NCBI RefSeq assembly: GCF_030445035.2
Contig: NC_080683.1
Span: 22,161,528-22,225,527 of the forward strand
Reading direction: 5' to 3'
From: Dasypus novemcinctus
Taxonomy: Eukaryota; Chordata; Mammalia; Cingulata; Dasypodidae
Length of the DNA: 64,000 nt
Shown: positions 23,801 to 35,240 of the stretch, one piece after another
How the letters are laid out: the number at the start of each line of letters is the position of its first letter
Position numbering within the stretch: the stretch's first letter is position 1
The notes under the pieces: model-generated
Databases searched by the model: none
What the model was told of the DNA's origin: nothing
The model's input: only the letters and a program-made list of their open reading frames with translations
Translations under genes and position numbers: made by a program

Positions 23801-25660
23801 AGATTGTTCATGTGTTTCTAGGAATGTGTCCATTTCAACTATATTATCTAGTTTTTTTGCATAATTGTTCATAGTATCCTCAAATTATCTCTCTTATTTC
23901 TGTGGGGTCAGTGGAATGTCCATCCTCTCATTTCTGATTTTATTTATTTATATCTTTCTTTTTTTCATTGCTAGTCTTGCTAAGGGTTTGTTGGTTTTAG
24001 CAATCTTCTCAAAGTAACAACTTTTGGTTTTCTTGATTCTCTATATTGTATTTTTGTTCTCCATTTCATTTATTTCTGCTCTTATCTTTACTATTTCTTG
24101 CCTTTAGCTTGGTTTGGGAATAATTTGCTCTTCTTCTTCTAGTTCCTCCAAATATGTAGTTCAACCTTTAATTTTACCTCTTCCTTTTTTAAATGTAAGC
24201 ATTGAGGGCTACTCATTTCCCTCTCAGCACTGCATTTGCAGTGTCCTTTAGGGTTTGATATGTTGTGTTCTCATTTTCATTCATCTCAGGATATTTAGTG
24301 AATTCTTTTGCAATTTATTCTTTTTCCCTCAGCTTTGTTGGATACAGAATCCTTGGCTGTTATTTTTTTTCTTTTAGTACCTTAAATACATCATACCACT
24401 TCCTTCTTGTCTCCATGGTTTCTCATGACTGGTTGGCACTAATCTTATTGGGGTTCCCTTGTATATGATGCTTTGCTTTTCTCTTGCTGCTTTCAGAATC
24501 CTCTGTTTATCCCTCATATTTGTCTTTCTGAAGAGAGGTGTTTGGGGATAGATCTATTCAGATGTATTTTTTCTATGTGTATTGTCCTATTTTGGATATT
24601 GGTATTTATGTCTTTCTTAAGGGCTGTAAAGGTTTCAGTCATTATTTCCTCATATATTCTTTCTGAGCCTTCTGGGACACCAATAATGTATATGTTTGTG
24701 CTTTTCACATTGTCTTTCAGTTCTCTGGACCATGTTCTAGTTTTTCCATTCTTTTCTTTTTCTATACTCCTGTCTTTTCCAGTTCTGATGTTTTGTCCTC
24801 AAAATCACTAATTCTGTCCTTGGGCAATTCAAATTTGCTGTTACATGCCTCTAATGTAGTATATATGTTTTTAAAGATTTATTTGTTTATTTATTTCCCG
24901 GTTCCCTGCCCGCCCCCCCTCCAGTTGTCTGCTCTCTATGTCCATTTGCTGGGTGTTTTCTGTATATGCTTGCATTCTTGTCAGTGGCACTGGGAATCTG
25001 TGTCTTTTTTGTTGCATCATCTTGCTGTGTCAGCTCTCCTGTGTGTGGCACCACTCCTGGGCAGGCTGTGCTTTTTTTGCTTGGGGCAGCTCTGCTTACA
25101 GGGTGCACTCCTTGTGTGTGGGACTCCCCTATGCAGGGGACACCCCTGCATGGCACAGCACTCCTTGTGCTCATCAGTACTGCATTTGGGCCAGCTCCAC
25201 ATGGGTCAAGGAGGCCCTGGGTTTGAACCCTGGACCTCGCATGTGGTAGGCGGACACTCTACAGTTGTGCCAAATCCGCTTCCCCTCTTTGCATGCTTTC
25301 AAATTGTTCTTTATGCTCAACCAGTGTCTTCTTAATGTCCTTTATCTCTTTAGTCATATTTTCTTTCAATTTCAATTTCAATTCATTTAATTGATTTTTT
25401 TTTTTTTTCTGATTTAGGACATTTGTGGGATTATCATTGATCAGTTGTTTTAAATCCTGTATCTTTTCAGGATGTTTGGTTTGTTCCTTTAGCTGGGTCA
25501 TCCCTTTCTGTTTTCTAGTACGGCTTGCAATTTTTTGCTGATGTAGAGGTGTCTGAATATGTTGGTGAATTGCTGTGACAGTAATTTTCTCTTTTGCCTC
25601 GTGTTTTATTTTTTCATCACTCTTTGATTTTTGGTTCAACTTATTCTAAGTTTTAAAAAT
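20815..25660 (-). mobile_element. L1 LINE, 5' to 3' on the minus strand, in RHAGP intron 7
   Basis: Minus-strand fragments give the L1 ORF2 C-terminus at 21.4-22.1 kb (including 'IAKRWKQPRCPSTDEWI' and 'MEYYAGVRRNEVV'), the reverse transcriptase region further up, and ORF1 at 24.5-25.64 kb (RNA-binding 'IIGVPEGSER' and the upstream coiled coil). The frame is broken by many stops, so it is inactive. A DAS SINE sits in ORF1 at 24868-25285. The same L1 occupies the matching place at 60.8-64.0 kb, so insertion preceded the duplication. Confidence 0.85.
24868..25285 (-). mobile_element. DAS SINE inside L1 ORF1
   Basis: Minus-sense element from the 'ttaaagatttatttg' tail to the head 'tgccaaatccgcttcccc', with B-box reverse 'gggtttgaaccctgg'. 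It interrupts the ORF1 frame between the RNA-binding and coiled-coil parts. The open frames of 95-180 codons over it are SINE-derived. The right copy ends before this position, so whether it is shared is unknown. Confidence 0.85.
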
Positions 25661-25683
25661 TTGTCTTAAGTGGGTTAAATTTT

Positions 25684-25780
25684 CTCTATTTTTTTTTTTA
25701 AAGAGGTATTGAGGATTGAACCCAGGACCTTTAACTTGGGAAGGAGGTGCTCAACCATTTGAGCAACATCCACTGCCCTT
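25684..25780 (-). repeat. Short tRNA-derived SINE with target duplication
   Basis: T-rich tail, 'gaggattgaacccaggac' and 'gtgctcaaccatttgagc' mark the same short family as at 3964. It is flanked by ggttaaatttt at 25673-25683 and 25781-25791. Confidence 0.8.
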
Positions 25781-26464
25781 GGTTAAATTTTATTTGCTAA
25801 AATATAAGAGAAGCTTTTTCTTTTCATATTATGTAACTCAATTGTGGTCACTCTGAGACATTTTTAAACACATATACCTTATCTTTGTGATTTCAATTTC
25901 CTTTAAAAATTATGCATTCTGAACGATCTCTGAGTGATCTGGACTCTCTCAATCACCTAACTCATTCACATGGATGAATTCTTATCAAATTGTTCATACC
26001 TGGTTGCCTAAAAGGGGCAGCTGATGGCTTATTGCATCACTTTCATTTTTTTGGATTTGACTGGATTGTTCTTCTTGCCATTTAAATGAACACTTGTTTT
26101 CCTTTTGGAAGAATGTAGGTCTGTTAGAGCTAGAAGAGATCCTAGAGATTAAATAATCTAAATCTTTCATTTTACAAAGAATCTGGGAACCAGATTGGTT
26201 GAGTGACTTGTAAAGGCCATATAACTATTAGTAACAGTTTGGAGCTAAACACCAGTTTTCCTGAAGTCATACATCCAACTGCTTTCCACATTGTGATATC
26301 TCGTTCTTTTTGATTGTTGTTTGGATGCAGATGACTGTTCAGGTCATTCACATATGCCTCCTAATCCTTTTGGTGGGATCAAGGAAAAGAGCGAGCAGAC
26401 TGAAACTGAACTGTGACTTTCAAATGGCATATCTCCTAGGAGACAATTGTCCATGGTAAAGAAA

Positions 26465-27030
26465 TTTATATTAACATAGGGAGCCAAGAGTGCCTACAAC
26501 TGCAAGCAGGAGAATTGCATCCATCATCCATGTGGAATCTAAGCCCCCTCTTGATATAGAGGAGTGGACATAACCATCCCAGGGTCCACAGGATGGGGTT
26601 ATAGAGTATGGATTAAAGTGGACTTACTGATATTCTACTATGGAACTAATGTGATTAGTAATGGAAGAAATTATAGCATTGATGTGGAGAAAGTGGTCAT
26701 GGTAGCTGCTGAGGGTAGGGAGATGGAAGAAGAAATGTGATGTGGGGGCATTTTCAGGACTTGGAGTTGTCCTGGGTGGTACTGCAGGGACAGATGCTGG
26801 ACATTGTATGTCCTGTCATGACCCACTGGGTGGACTGGGGGAAAGTGTAAACTGCAATGTAAACCATTATCCATGTGGTACTGCAGTGCTCCAAAATGTA
26901 TTCACCAAATGCAAAGAATGTCCCACAATGATGAAAGAGGTTGTTGATGTGGAAGGAGTGGGGTGAAGGGGTGGAGGGTATATGGGGACCACTTATATTT
27001 TTTGAATATAACATTAAAAAAAAAAAAAGT
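26465..27030 (+). mobile_element. A-tailed retroposon of unknown family, 5'-truncated
   Basis: From 'actgcaagcaggagaattgc' to 'atatggggaccacttatatt' and an A-rich tail, it matches the 3' third of the element at 54098-55866 (landmarks 'ttggagttgtcctgggtggt' and 'tattcaccaaatgca'). The 3' A tail and variable 5' ends imply LINE-mediated retroposition. The open frames crossing it on both strands have no recognisable domain. Confidence 0.6.
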
Positions 27031-27248
27031 GAGAGAAAAAAGAGAATAGTCACAATGTCAGTTATTACATCTCTTCTAATACAATTCTGTTTTCTGGGTT
27101 TTGTCTTGTTGAGTCCAACAAGGACAATACTTATGAAAAGTGGCCTGGACTGCAAATGAGAAAGCGTTCCCAGCACCCAAAATATCTCAAAAAGTGAGAG
27201 AAAGCACCATCGGAACTCCAGGTCAGGAAAACCCATTCTTTCCCTCAC

Positions 27249-27370
27249 ATGTTGGACACTCTCATGGCTACTGCCACAATGCCTGCTAGGCCTCCTACCA
27301 CACCAGGTAAGCCGTGCAAGTTACGGACCCCACGTGAGTCTTGGATCATCAGTTTAGTAGCAAGAAGGGG
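27249..27370 (-). pseudogene. RHAGP: RHAGP exon 7, open
   Basis: Acceptor TTTTAG, then [20 protein letters not shown] followed by [16 protein letters not shown], then AACAT/GTGAGG donor, 122 bp. The NLHGLPG motif keeps one of the twin pore histidines of Amt/Rh channels. The preceding His seen in human (GVHN) is Arg here. Frame and splice sites are intact, but the exon lies in a broken gene. Confidence 0.9.
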
Positions 27371-27944
27371 CTAAAATTTTGAAAAGAGGAGGACTTATTA
27401 TTTTAATAGATAGACAGGTCTCTTCAACTGAAAGTAAAATGACTTTGCACGAGTAATTTTATCTATAACCAGTTCTCACATTCATAGTTTGAAACTCTCT
27501 TAAGACACAGATTCTGAATACACTGATGGCAAAGCGGCCCATCACAATCTTAAAGGTCCGTTGCCGTGTTAGTAGCTGGTTTGAAGATGAGAGATTTCAA
27601 GTCCCAATCCTTCTCACCTACCGATGATTCCTCAATGCCCTTAAAAATGCACCCAATTACTATATACAAACCACAATAATAATGCCACTGTGGTTAAAAA
27701 GTACTTAAAATACAATTCATGCCATTATCAGTAACTGAATCCGGATTCTTTCCTGCACCCAGAAGAGTAGAAAACAGTGGGTGACTAAATTGGGAGTGAT
27801 ATTTCTTAAGGGAAGATAAATTGTCCCCAAACAAGGGGAGGGGTTTCCAGAAGAAAACTTCATGGCTTTATTCTGCTAGTGGAAGATGAGAAGATGCTTT
27901 ATGGAGGGGTTCAGAGTTTGATTCAGAGCATCTGTCATACTTAC

Positions 27945-28082
27945 ATCCAGGAACTTGAACCCCAACATAGAGATTATTCCTGCAAGACCACCAATGATCA
28001 TCGAACCGTATGGGTGAATCTCCATGTCCGCACAAGTGCCCACAGCAACTCCTCCAGCAAGGGTTGCATTCTGAATGTGAGT
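27945..28082 (-). pseudogene. RHAGP: RHAGP exon 6, open
   Basis: The 138-bp exon has CACAG acceptor and GAT/GTAAGT donor. It encodes [20 protein letters not shown] then [20 protein letters not shown] and GFKFLD. The GTCADM-x-IHP segment is the most conserved stretch of the Rh family and makes the identification certain. Confidence 0.95.
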
Positions 28083-28264
28083 CTGTGTGGAGGACAGAAA
28101 TGTGGAAGAGGTGAGCTGAGCTGAAGCACAGTACAACAGAGTGGGTGGGGTGGTGGGGATCTGTAGTTCAGTGGACCCCATGACACTTGAAAGGGCGGCT
28201 GATTTTTTAAGGTTCTTTTCCTTTACAGAAGGCCTTTCTTCCAAACAATAAGTTAACATTTGGA

Positions 28265-28738
28265 AATTGTGGTGGATTGAATTGTGTACCCCAATTCAGA
28301 CATGTTCTTAATCTTAGCCTGCGTTTCTGTGGGTGTAAACCCATTGTTAATTGGATCTCTCTAAGATGTAAATTTAATTAGTTAAGGTGTGGGCAACTGA
28401 ATGAGAGTGGTCCTTTATCTGCCTGTTTGAAGTCCTTTAGAAGCAGAAGAAATTCAGACACGAAGAGCCTGGGGGAGGGGCTAGAAGTCCAGGGCACCCA
28501 AAGAGAAAGGAGAGGACATCACCATTTAACTCCAGGCAGTTTTACAAGTTCAGAACCCCAAGGACGGCTGGCAGTGGGCACCAGAATGTTATAAACTTTG
28601 AGGAGAAAGCATCACCTTGATGATGCCTCAGTTTAAATTTCTCCTAGCCCCAAAACTATGACTGAATAAATTTCCATTGTTTAAGCCAGTCCATTATGTG
28701 AAATTTGCTGTAGCACCAACCAGGCTAATAGGACCAGT
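28265..28738 (+). mobile_element. Solo LTR, MaLR/ERVL-like
   Basis: Begins 'tgtggtggattgaattgtgt', contains 'ataaatttccattgtttaag' near its 3' end and ends near 'gcaccaaccaggctaata'. The layout resembles the LTR at 9969-10680 and mammalian MLT-type LTRs. It lies in RHAGP intron 5. I did not find a clear target duplication, so ends are approximate. Confidence 0.55.
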
Positions 28739-29344
28739 GGTGCAAGGGATGCGAGAAAATTAAAGGGAGAAGTTACGGTTTTAGAGTAGGAGTCTGTAGG
28801 GCAAATATGCTAGAGTATTTTGCCTAGTTACGCTGTTTTTGGACCCCATATGTGGTTCTCATGAACCAAAAGAAGCCTATGGCTTTGTGTGCCTTGTAGA
28901 GTCTATGATATTCCAAATCAAAGAGGGCATGTGAATATTAGAATACATAATGTGTAGCATTTCAAATGATATGTATTATGAAAGAAGAAAGAAAGCAGCT
29001 TCTTCAGGTGTAACTGTACTGAGCACATTTGAGGATGGAGGAACAAGGAACCAATTTTGGTTTACCAGAATATCTCACAAAAAAACATAATCTGGCTGTA
29101 CTGTCTGAGGAGGAGAGGGTTTCAGTACTTTAAAAGAACCACTGAGATGTATATATTATTTCTGTTTTTCATTATAATATTCATGAGACAATTTATAGAG
29201 AATCAAAACATGTGTTCTCTCAGTCATGTTTAAAAATAAATTATAATATCCTTTTCCTTCCCTAGATTAGAAAAGGGATGTGGTTGCTCTCAGGATTGTT
29301 CCTCCTTCACTGCCAGTTTTCTAGCTCACTGGCAAGAAACTAAA

Positions 29345-29840
29345 CACTAACTTTTGAGAGATTTTTTTTTAAACTTCTTATTTTCAACTAGTTTATACTT
29401 ACATAAAAGATGCAAGAATACTACAGTTTCCTTATATCCCTCTCCCAGATTCCCCCAGTGTTAACATCTTAACCACAGAACTGAGAAATTAGCAGTGTTA
29501 CAATTCTGTTAATTAAAGGCCTTAAATTACCGGTTTTCTCACTGTTGTCCCTTTTCTTTTTTGCGGTCCTATCCATGATCCCACCTTGTATTTTAGTTGT
29601 TATTTTCTGGGTTAAATATTTGTAGTGCACTAATAGGATCAATATGTACCATACTAGTATCTTTTTCTAGTCTTGGAATGTACTGTTTCTTAAAGAAAAT
29701 TTTCTAAGAATTTGGAGGCAGTTTGCTCTATCATTAAAGACTATGCCTCAAATCTTTGTTTTTTGCATGACTATATTTCCTACTAGATTTTCAATTACTT
29801 GAGCATTTTTTTTTTTTAGTTTGCTGGAGTACTAATGAAT
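29345..29840. repeat. Old LINE-1 3'-end-like sequence
   Basis: 'tacttacataaaagatgcaa', then 'tatccctctcccagattccc' and 'cagtgttaacatctt' resemble a common old L1 3' region. It lies in RHAGP intron 5. The assignment is by eye. Confidence 0.4.
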
Positions 29841-29999
29841 GAATCAAACAGTTTTCTTATTTTGAAAATATTCTCTAGTGTACATGGTGCTGAGGTTTGT
29901 CCTGGGGTGTCTTAGCAATAATGCAGATACAACTGAGTCATTTGAGCAAATGTCAGTGTTGCTAAGTGAAATTTCCACAGGATTTAATTTGGCACTTAC

Positions 30000-30166
30000 C
30001 ATCTCGAGCTTGCCTCTTGGCCCCACAAGGCTGGAGACTGCAAAGGCTGTAAGCAGGCAGGCAGCAAGAGAGAAATATATATTTACGATGACCCTATACT
30101 ATTTGTCTCTAGCTTCAGCAATGGCAGAATTAAAGCTGGGCCAAAACATCCATAGGAAGAGCGCCC
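30000..30166 (-). pseudogene. RHAGP: RHAGP exon 5, premature stop
   Basis: 167 bp, the parental length, with CTGCAG acceptor and ATG/GTAAGT donor. It encodes ALFLWMFWPSFNSAIAEARD K, stop, [33 protein letters not shown]. The TAG stands where human RHAG has Gln (DKQCR), a single C-to-T change on the coding strand. Confidence 0.93.
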
Positions 30167-30423
30167 CTGCAGTAAATCACAAAAAGGGTGATTACTTCTG
30201 AATATGGAAGACAGGCCAGGAAAGGCAGTTTGCCTTGGGCACTGAGTGGTTTGTACTTTTAAGCTTAATTATTTAGGATTTAGGGGAAAGGAGGATCATA
30301 CAGCATAAACAAGCTACTATTCAAAGATGTGCTTCCTGGGACATATTCACACCCAGGATGGAGTTAACCTTCCTGTGTGCCTGTCCAAAGAGACAAGACT
30401 CAGGCAAGTTTATGCGCACTCAC

Positions 30424-30571
30424 CAATCATTGCAAATAATTCCGAGTGGTACACTGATTCTTGGTTTTCGTGCCTCCTTCACATGCCTGGTTGATACAAG
30501 ATAACAGCTATGGCCAAGCCAAAGTAGGCCCCAAAAGCATGGATGGTTATGGATGCCCCGAGATCACAGGC
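30424..30571 (-). pseudogene. RHAGP: RHAGP exon 4, premature stop
   Basis: 148 bp, the parental length, with CCTCAG acceptor and GTGAGT donor. It encodes [30 protein letters not shown], then TGA, then RRHENQESVYHSELFAMIG. The TGA replaces Arg of the human sequence. The [11 protein letters not shown] motif keeps one pore histidine. A perfect 23-bp tandem duplication (30580-30602 and 30603-30625) lies just upstream of the acceptor. Confidence 0.93.
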
Positions 30572-30779
30572 CTGAGGGGACAAAACCTTCATGTAAATAG
30601 AGACAAAACCTTCATGTAAATAGAGATGAAACCGAGTCTCCCTGCTGGAGGAAAGGCAATGAAAGAACTGTTTCACTGCATTTAAACTTAAAAAAAAGGA
30701 GATGGAGAACATGTAAGAGGAAGGGGTGGGGTATAAAACGGCTGTAAAACGGAACTGTGAAAGTTTTAGAACCCACGCT

Positions 30780-30915
30780 GAACTGGCTTTCAATCCTAAC
30801 CCTAGTACCTCCTTGTGATGTGCGTTTGGACAAGTTACTAAACTCTGAATCTCAGATTCCGTAAAACAAGGAAATATTTCTCACCTAATGTGGTTGTGTT
30901 GAGCCTTAGAAGTGC
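30780..30915 (+). repeat. MIR SINE fragment
   Basis: 'ggacaagttactaaactctg' and 'tctcacctaatgtggttgtg' follow the MIR core order in RHAGP intron 3. Confidence 0.5.
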
Positions 30916-31073
30916 CCATGTTTGTAACGTGCTAAAGTTCTAATCGCAAATCAATACATTCTAGGTTATTTCTTCACTTTAGTGCGATTCTTGGTGAACA
31001 TATTATGTATTGCATTTAATACTAAATAAAGGTGATTTGCAATCACTTGAGATTGCACGTTTAAAGCTCACTT

Positions 31074-31172
31074 GGGGGAACAGATGTAGCTCTGTGGTTG
31101 AGTGCCTGCTTCCCATTTATGACATCCTGGGTTCAATCCTTGGTACCTCCTAAAAACAAATAAACAAAAAGC
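31074..31172 (+). repeat. Short tRNA-derived SINE, plus sense
   Basis: Head 'cagatgtagctctgtggttg' (A box), then 'ctgggttcaatccttggtac' (B box) and an A-rich tail with 'aaataaacaaaaa'. This plus-sense copy shows the tRNA-like polarity of the short family clearly. Confidence 0.8.
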
Positions 31173-31629
31173 CCTCAATTTTAACTCGAAGAGTTTAAAC
31201 TTCAAAAACACAGAATTTTCCCCATTTTGCCCCATCCCCCACTTTTTATATAATAACACAAAAGCATAAGTTCCAGGATTCATTTGAAGAAAGATATTTT
31301 AGGTCATTATTTAGTTCACAATATGATTTGACTCGATTTTCTTCATTTTGTTCTTTTCCAGGATTATTTGCTATCTCTTTCCCCCAATAGACTGTAACTA
31401 TAAACACAGGGGCCATAACTATTTTGTTCATCACTAGAAAATTGTTTAATGAACTGTTTGACAGAGAAACAAGGAAAATCCTGAGGATTGCCTGGAAGTA
31501 TTCTAGTTTTTATCCTTGGAAAAAGCAATGCATTTTCATGGGCAAGAAGAAATTTGATTTGGGCATTGACAAAAGCCCTATAAAAGGCTATTCATCTAGT
31601 AGTTGACCTGTAAATAGGAATTTATCACT

Positions 31630-31865
31630 GATAGACAATACAGTGTAATGAAAAGAACTGCAGAGTTAGAAAAATCTGGGTTTCAATACAGACTCAGGCA
31701 AGTCATATAATGTCTGTGTTATCAGCTTCATTGTATATAAATGGTAACAATAACAATACCTACCCTTAGAGTGCTGTTGTGAAGATGAAATGAAATGTTT
31801 GTAAAATCTTAGTTCATAATAGGCACTTAGGCACTCAAAGAATGATGACCATTATTATTACTTGT
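31630..31865 (+). repeat. MIR SINE, nearly complete
   Basis: 'aaaatctgggtttcaataca', then 'caggcaagtcatataatgtc', then 'gagtgctgttgtgaagatga' and 'gcactcaaagaatgatgacc' give the full MIR order on the plus strand. Confidence 0.65.
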
Positions 31866-31987
31866 TATGGAATCACTATCACTAAGCTTTTCGCCTGGGC
31901 ATCAGAGAGGGATTAGGCATTCACCATGCATTGTAGGACTAAACTGATGCCCACAGCTACATAAGTGTAAATCCACTAAACCTTAAC

Positions 31988-32127
31988 CATAAATATCTCA
32001 GCAACAAGATATTCATTGCCAGAGAAGAGAGCAATCCCTATAATTGTCATGATTAGCATTTGAATTGGACTCGTTTTTCCCCAAAGAAATCAAAACTGTG
32101 ACTGTGCTGACGTCTGCATTTATCATG
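31988..32127 (-). pseudogene. RHAGP: RHAGP exon 3, frameshifting deletion
   Basis: After a CCTCAG acceptor it reads [16 protein letters not shown]. Then the frame changes and resumes as [31 protein letters not shown] before a GT donor. Length is 140 bp, against 151 counted from the human protein, so 11 nt are missing where human encodes GAVLG. Eleven is not a multiple of three, which frameshifts all downstream sequence. Confidence 0.9.
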
Positions 32128-32757
32128 CTGAGGGAAAAAGAAAGAATAGCATGAAGAATAATATGCACCTGAAATAAAGCTATGAGCTATAATGAACATT
32201 CACATCATATTAATCATTGCAAGACTCCTTTCCCTCAGCTTCCCATCAGGATTTTCCCAGGCATATTTTCATCCCTTCCCATTTCCTGCCCCTCTTCTCT
32301 TCCCCTCACAATACCTCTTAGTTACTATAAACATTTCCTTTATTTTAATTTACCTCTCCTCTTATCTCTTTTTCAGGATCTTATCTATTTTTAGTTGGTC
32401 TGTTGTTGAGTTGGTCTGTTGATTGTTTGTTGCTGCACAACAACAAGGACATTATGTTTACATTTCAAAAACAACTTTAGACAGATAAATAGTAGGGGAT
32501 TTTTTTCCTGTAACTGAGAAGGAAGGAATAGGTATTTTATGAAAGGGGATTTCATGTACCCTTATAGTCAAACCAGAGAGGTCACAGACATGATTGTGTG
32601 GTACAGTTCAGTGGAGCAGGCATTGATTTAGATCCTTGAATTTCAACAATCTTCTCTTGCCTAACTAAGGCAGTGTGACAGCCAGTTTGAAGCCCCAGTG
32701 ACAAGGGACGAAGCAGAGAATCAGTTGTTCTGGATGTTTGAAAAGAAGGGATGCTCA

Positions 32758-32941
32758 TTTTTTATTCCAATGTGAATTTTTTCTCCATGACTGTACAGGA
32801 CCCCTTGAACAATCGTTCCCCATTGGAGGTCAAGAGCAGCAATAAATTGGTTGATACCCACACTGCTGAAGCCATATTTCTTCAGGAAGCTCATGAGGAA
32901 ACCAAACCCAAGAAATATCATAATGTGCACATCTTGGAATA
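32758..32941 (-). pseudogene. RHAGP: RHAGP exon 2, donor lost
   Basis: After acceptor TCCTAG it encodes [60 protein letters not shown], 184 bp to the expected boundary and fully open. The sequence at that boundary is AAAAAATGAGC: there is no GT, as if the G of a GTGAGC donor had been lost or changed. The acceptor and frame are fine. Confidence 0.88.
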
Positions 32942-33499
32942 CTAGGAAAGAGCAGAGGAAAATGAATCTGCATGAGAAGACACTAAGAAGGTGTTGCATC
33001 ATAGTATATCCCATTTATTAAATGCAATCACCTTTGTATAAAATGCTGCAAAAGGAAAACACTAACTGGCTGGCACAAGACTGGGTTTTTGTATCAGCTT
33101 GGTTATTTATCAACTTGAGCAAGTTATTCTGTATTTGAGCCTTCTTCTGGTACACTATATACTATATACCAGTATGCCTTTAAACCTCTCCCAAAAGAGG
33201 TTTTCATTACTTTGCACCTGTGCAAAGCATAGTTCAAGTATCAGGGTAAGATAAAAGTTTCCTCTTGTCTTTCATACAGCTTTTTGTATATACCTCCAGT
33301 TAGCTTTAGTCACTCTGTATTAGCATTTGTGTATCACACTGTAATAGTTAATTGATGAAGTATTCATCTCTTGCATTAGGTTGTAAATTTCCTGATAAAG
33401 GACTTAGGCTATATTCATCTTTTGCTCTGCTGAATTAGGAATGATGGTCTGCATATAGGAAATGAGGCAAGACATGTTGGATGGATGAATGGAGAAATG

Positions 33500-33625
33500 A
33501 ATGAATCACGGGCTCCACTCTAAAATGGGGATAATAATATCAGTCTTGGAAAGCTTATGAATCATTATTTGAATCAAATGGAATAAAGTCTTTGTTAGCA
33601 CTTTGTAAACCATGAAGCACCAAGC
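33500..33625 (+). repeat. MIR SINE fragment
   Basis: 'aaaatggggataataatatc' and 'tttgttagcactttgtaaac' are MIR 3'-half landmarks. Confidence 0.5.
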
Positions 33626-33689
33626 AAATATAAGAAGGATTTTTCTCCTCTGGAGGAAAGAATACTTGAGTTGGTACTGGAAAACCTGG

Positions 33690-34704
33690 AGGATTGGAAA
33701 ATCCTCCCTTATCTCCTCCTCACCTGAAGAAATCTCTTCAGCCACCTCGTTACTGCTTCTTCCGTAGTTTCTGCAGCTCCTCAGTGCTGAGCTCTTCACA
33801 ATGTTCCTCCACTACCTCCTCAACGTCAGCAGCATCAACGTCCAGACCCATGGAATGGCCCAAAGATTTAATATCTTGCACAGCTGTACCCTCTGTAGCT
33901 GCAGGCTTGGGGTCAGCCTCAAACCCTTCGAAGTCTCTCTGAGTCACAGCTTTTGACCACTAATTCTTCCATGCCAAAATATGCCATTCCTCTTTTTAAA
34001 ATTATCAAACCAGGTGTGTGGCTGGCCTTAAACACTGAAGTGCTGAAACACTGTCATTACTCATTTTGGTTTGTTTTTCAGAAGATCAGCATGCAACACT
34101 TTTGCTTTTTCACATATCATGGCTTCCAATACACTGTTGCCCACTCACTGCTTCTCCAACCAAATTAAAAGTAGCTTTTCACCTTCCAGTGTTTAGGAAA
34201 GTTGCTTGATTACTGCTTTATCTCCTTTCACATCAGGCTTTTTCATTGCTTCTTTATTCTTAATGATGGAGGAGACTGTTGTTCTAGGCATTCTATATTC
34301 CTTAGCAAGATCAGTAATGTGAATACTGCTTGCATATTTACCTATTATTTCTTTTTTTCCCTCAATAGTGGTGCAAAGTAATTTTCTTTTCTGCTGAGTA
34401 CTATCACTGCTCATTTTCTTAGGACCCACAATGTAAAAAAACCCACGAAAATACACAAAATGACCACAGAAACTAAGATAAGACCACAGTGGGATGTGCA
34501 CAGGGCAAGAGCTACTGCATGACTAATGTGTGACTCCTTGTTTCAGCTGGGAAGGGTGGCGAGTCACGAAGCAACCAACACCAACAAGTTCTACCTTGAA
34601 CATCAAGTACCAAATGATGTGTACTAGACAAAATTTTGTTGTCCAAATGTGTTGAGTATCAAATCCAAAGTGTTTCAAAGCAGTTGAATACCAAGATATG
34701 ACTG
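33690..34704 (-). mobile_element. Tigger-type (pogo) DNA transposon, internally deleted
   Basis: The minus strand begins with the terminal repeat CAGTCATATCTTGGTATTC just inside a TA at 34705-34706. It encodes a Tigger N-terminal helix-turn-helix (ITDLAKEYRMPRTTVSSIIK) followed by a CENP-B-like region with stops. It then jumps to the C-terminal acidic tail (FEGFEADPKP...LSTEELQKLRKKQ, EVAEEISSGEEE). The catalytic DDE core is missing. The left end lacks a visible matching terminal repeat. It lies in RHAGP intron 1. Confidence 0.8.
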
Positions 34705-34709
34705 TACCA

Positions 34710-35240
34710 CATTTTGTTTATCCACTCATCAGTTGATGGACAGTTGGGTTCTTTCCATATTTTAGAAATTGTGAAAAATACTGCTTTGAACATCAGTTTG
34801 CAAATGTCAGTTCACATCCTTGCTTTCAATTCTACTGAATATATTCCTATTAACAGGAGTGCTGTATCATATGGCCATTCTATATTTGCTTTCTTGAAGA
34901 ACTGCCAAACTGTTTTCCACAAAGTTTGCACCATTATACATTCCCACCAACAGTGAAGGAGTGTTCCTATTAATATTTCTCTACATCCTCTCCAGCACTT
35001 ATAGTTTTCTGTTTTTGTAATAATGACCATTCTATTAGGTGTGAAATGATATCTCAGCTTAATTTTGATCTGCATTTCCCTAATAGCTAATGATGTGCAT
35101 TGCTTTTCATGTGCTTTTTATCCCTTTGTATTTGCTCTTTGGAGAAATGTCTATTCAATCTTTGGTCCATTTTTTAAATTGGGTTGTTTATCTTTTTTAT
35201 CATTGGATTGTATAATATGCTAATCCATGATATAACATGG
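34710..35240 (-). mobile_element. L1 LINE fragment (ORF2 C-terminus)
   Basis: Minus-strand translation gives 'MQIKIKLRYHFTPNRMVIIT' and 'CWRGCREILIGTLLHCWWEC', the usual C-terminal part of L1 ORF2 protein. It is truncated on both sides and directly abuts the Tigger end. Confidence 0.8.

Larger units (their letters stand above)
12603..24113. repeat. Segmental duplication, left copy (part matching 52.9-64.0 kb)
   Basis: From the landmark 'ggagttcttt' onward, this block matches 52919-64000 in the same order and orientation, including L1M sequence, the RHAG 3' flank, exons 10-8, intron 7 and an intronic L1. Differences in aligned exon pieces are 6/74 (exon 8) and 10/75 (exon 10). Three large gaps interrupt the match: 13452-14560 absent from the right copy, the SINE nest 17502-18463 absent from the right copy, and 54098-55866 absent from the left copy. 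Confidence 0.9.

Noticed and set aside
26754-27248. A 164-codon minus-strand open frame ending near RHAG exon 7
   Set aside because: It reads antisense through an A-tailed retroposon and then intron sequence; no domain and no splice support. A similar frame at 55433-55858 is the same repeat.
27945-28082. RHAG exon 6 as part of a functional left-hand gene
   Set aside because: Exons 6, 7 and 10 are open, but the flanking exons carry stops, frameshifts and lost splice sites, so the locus as a whole cannot make RHAG.
33694-33942. Plus-strand serine-rich open frame
   Set aside because: It is the antisense of the Tigger transposase acidic C-terminus.
34193-34501. A helix-turn-helix protein that could be a host gene
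   Set aside because: The reading frame, terminal repeat and TA target site show a Tigger transposon with its catalytic core deleted.
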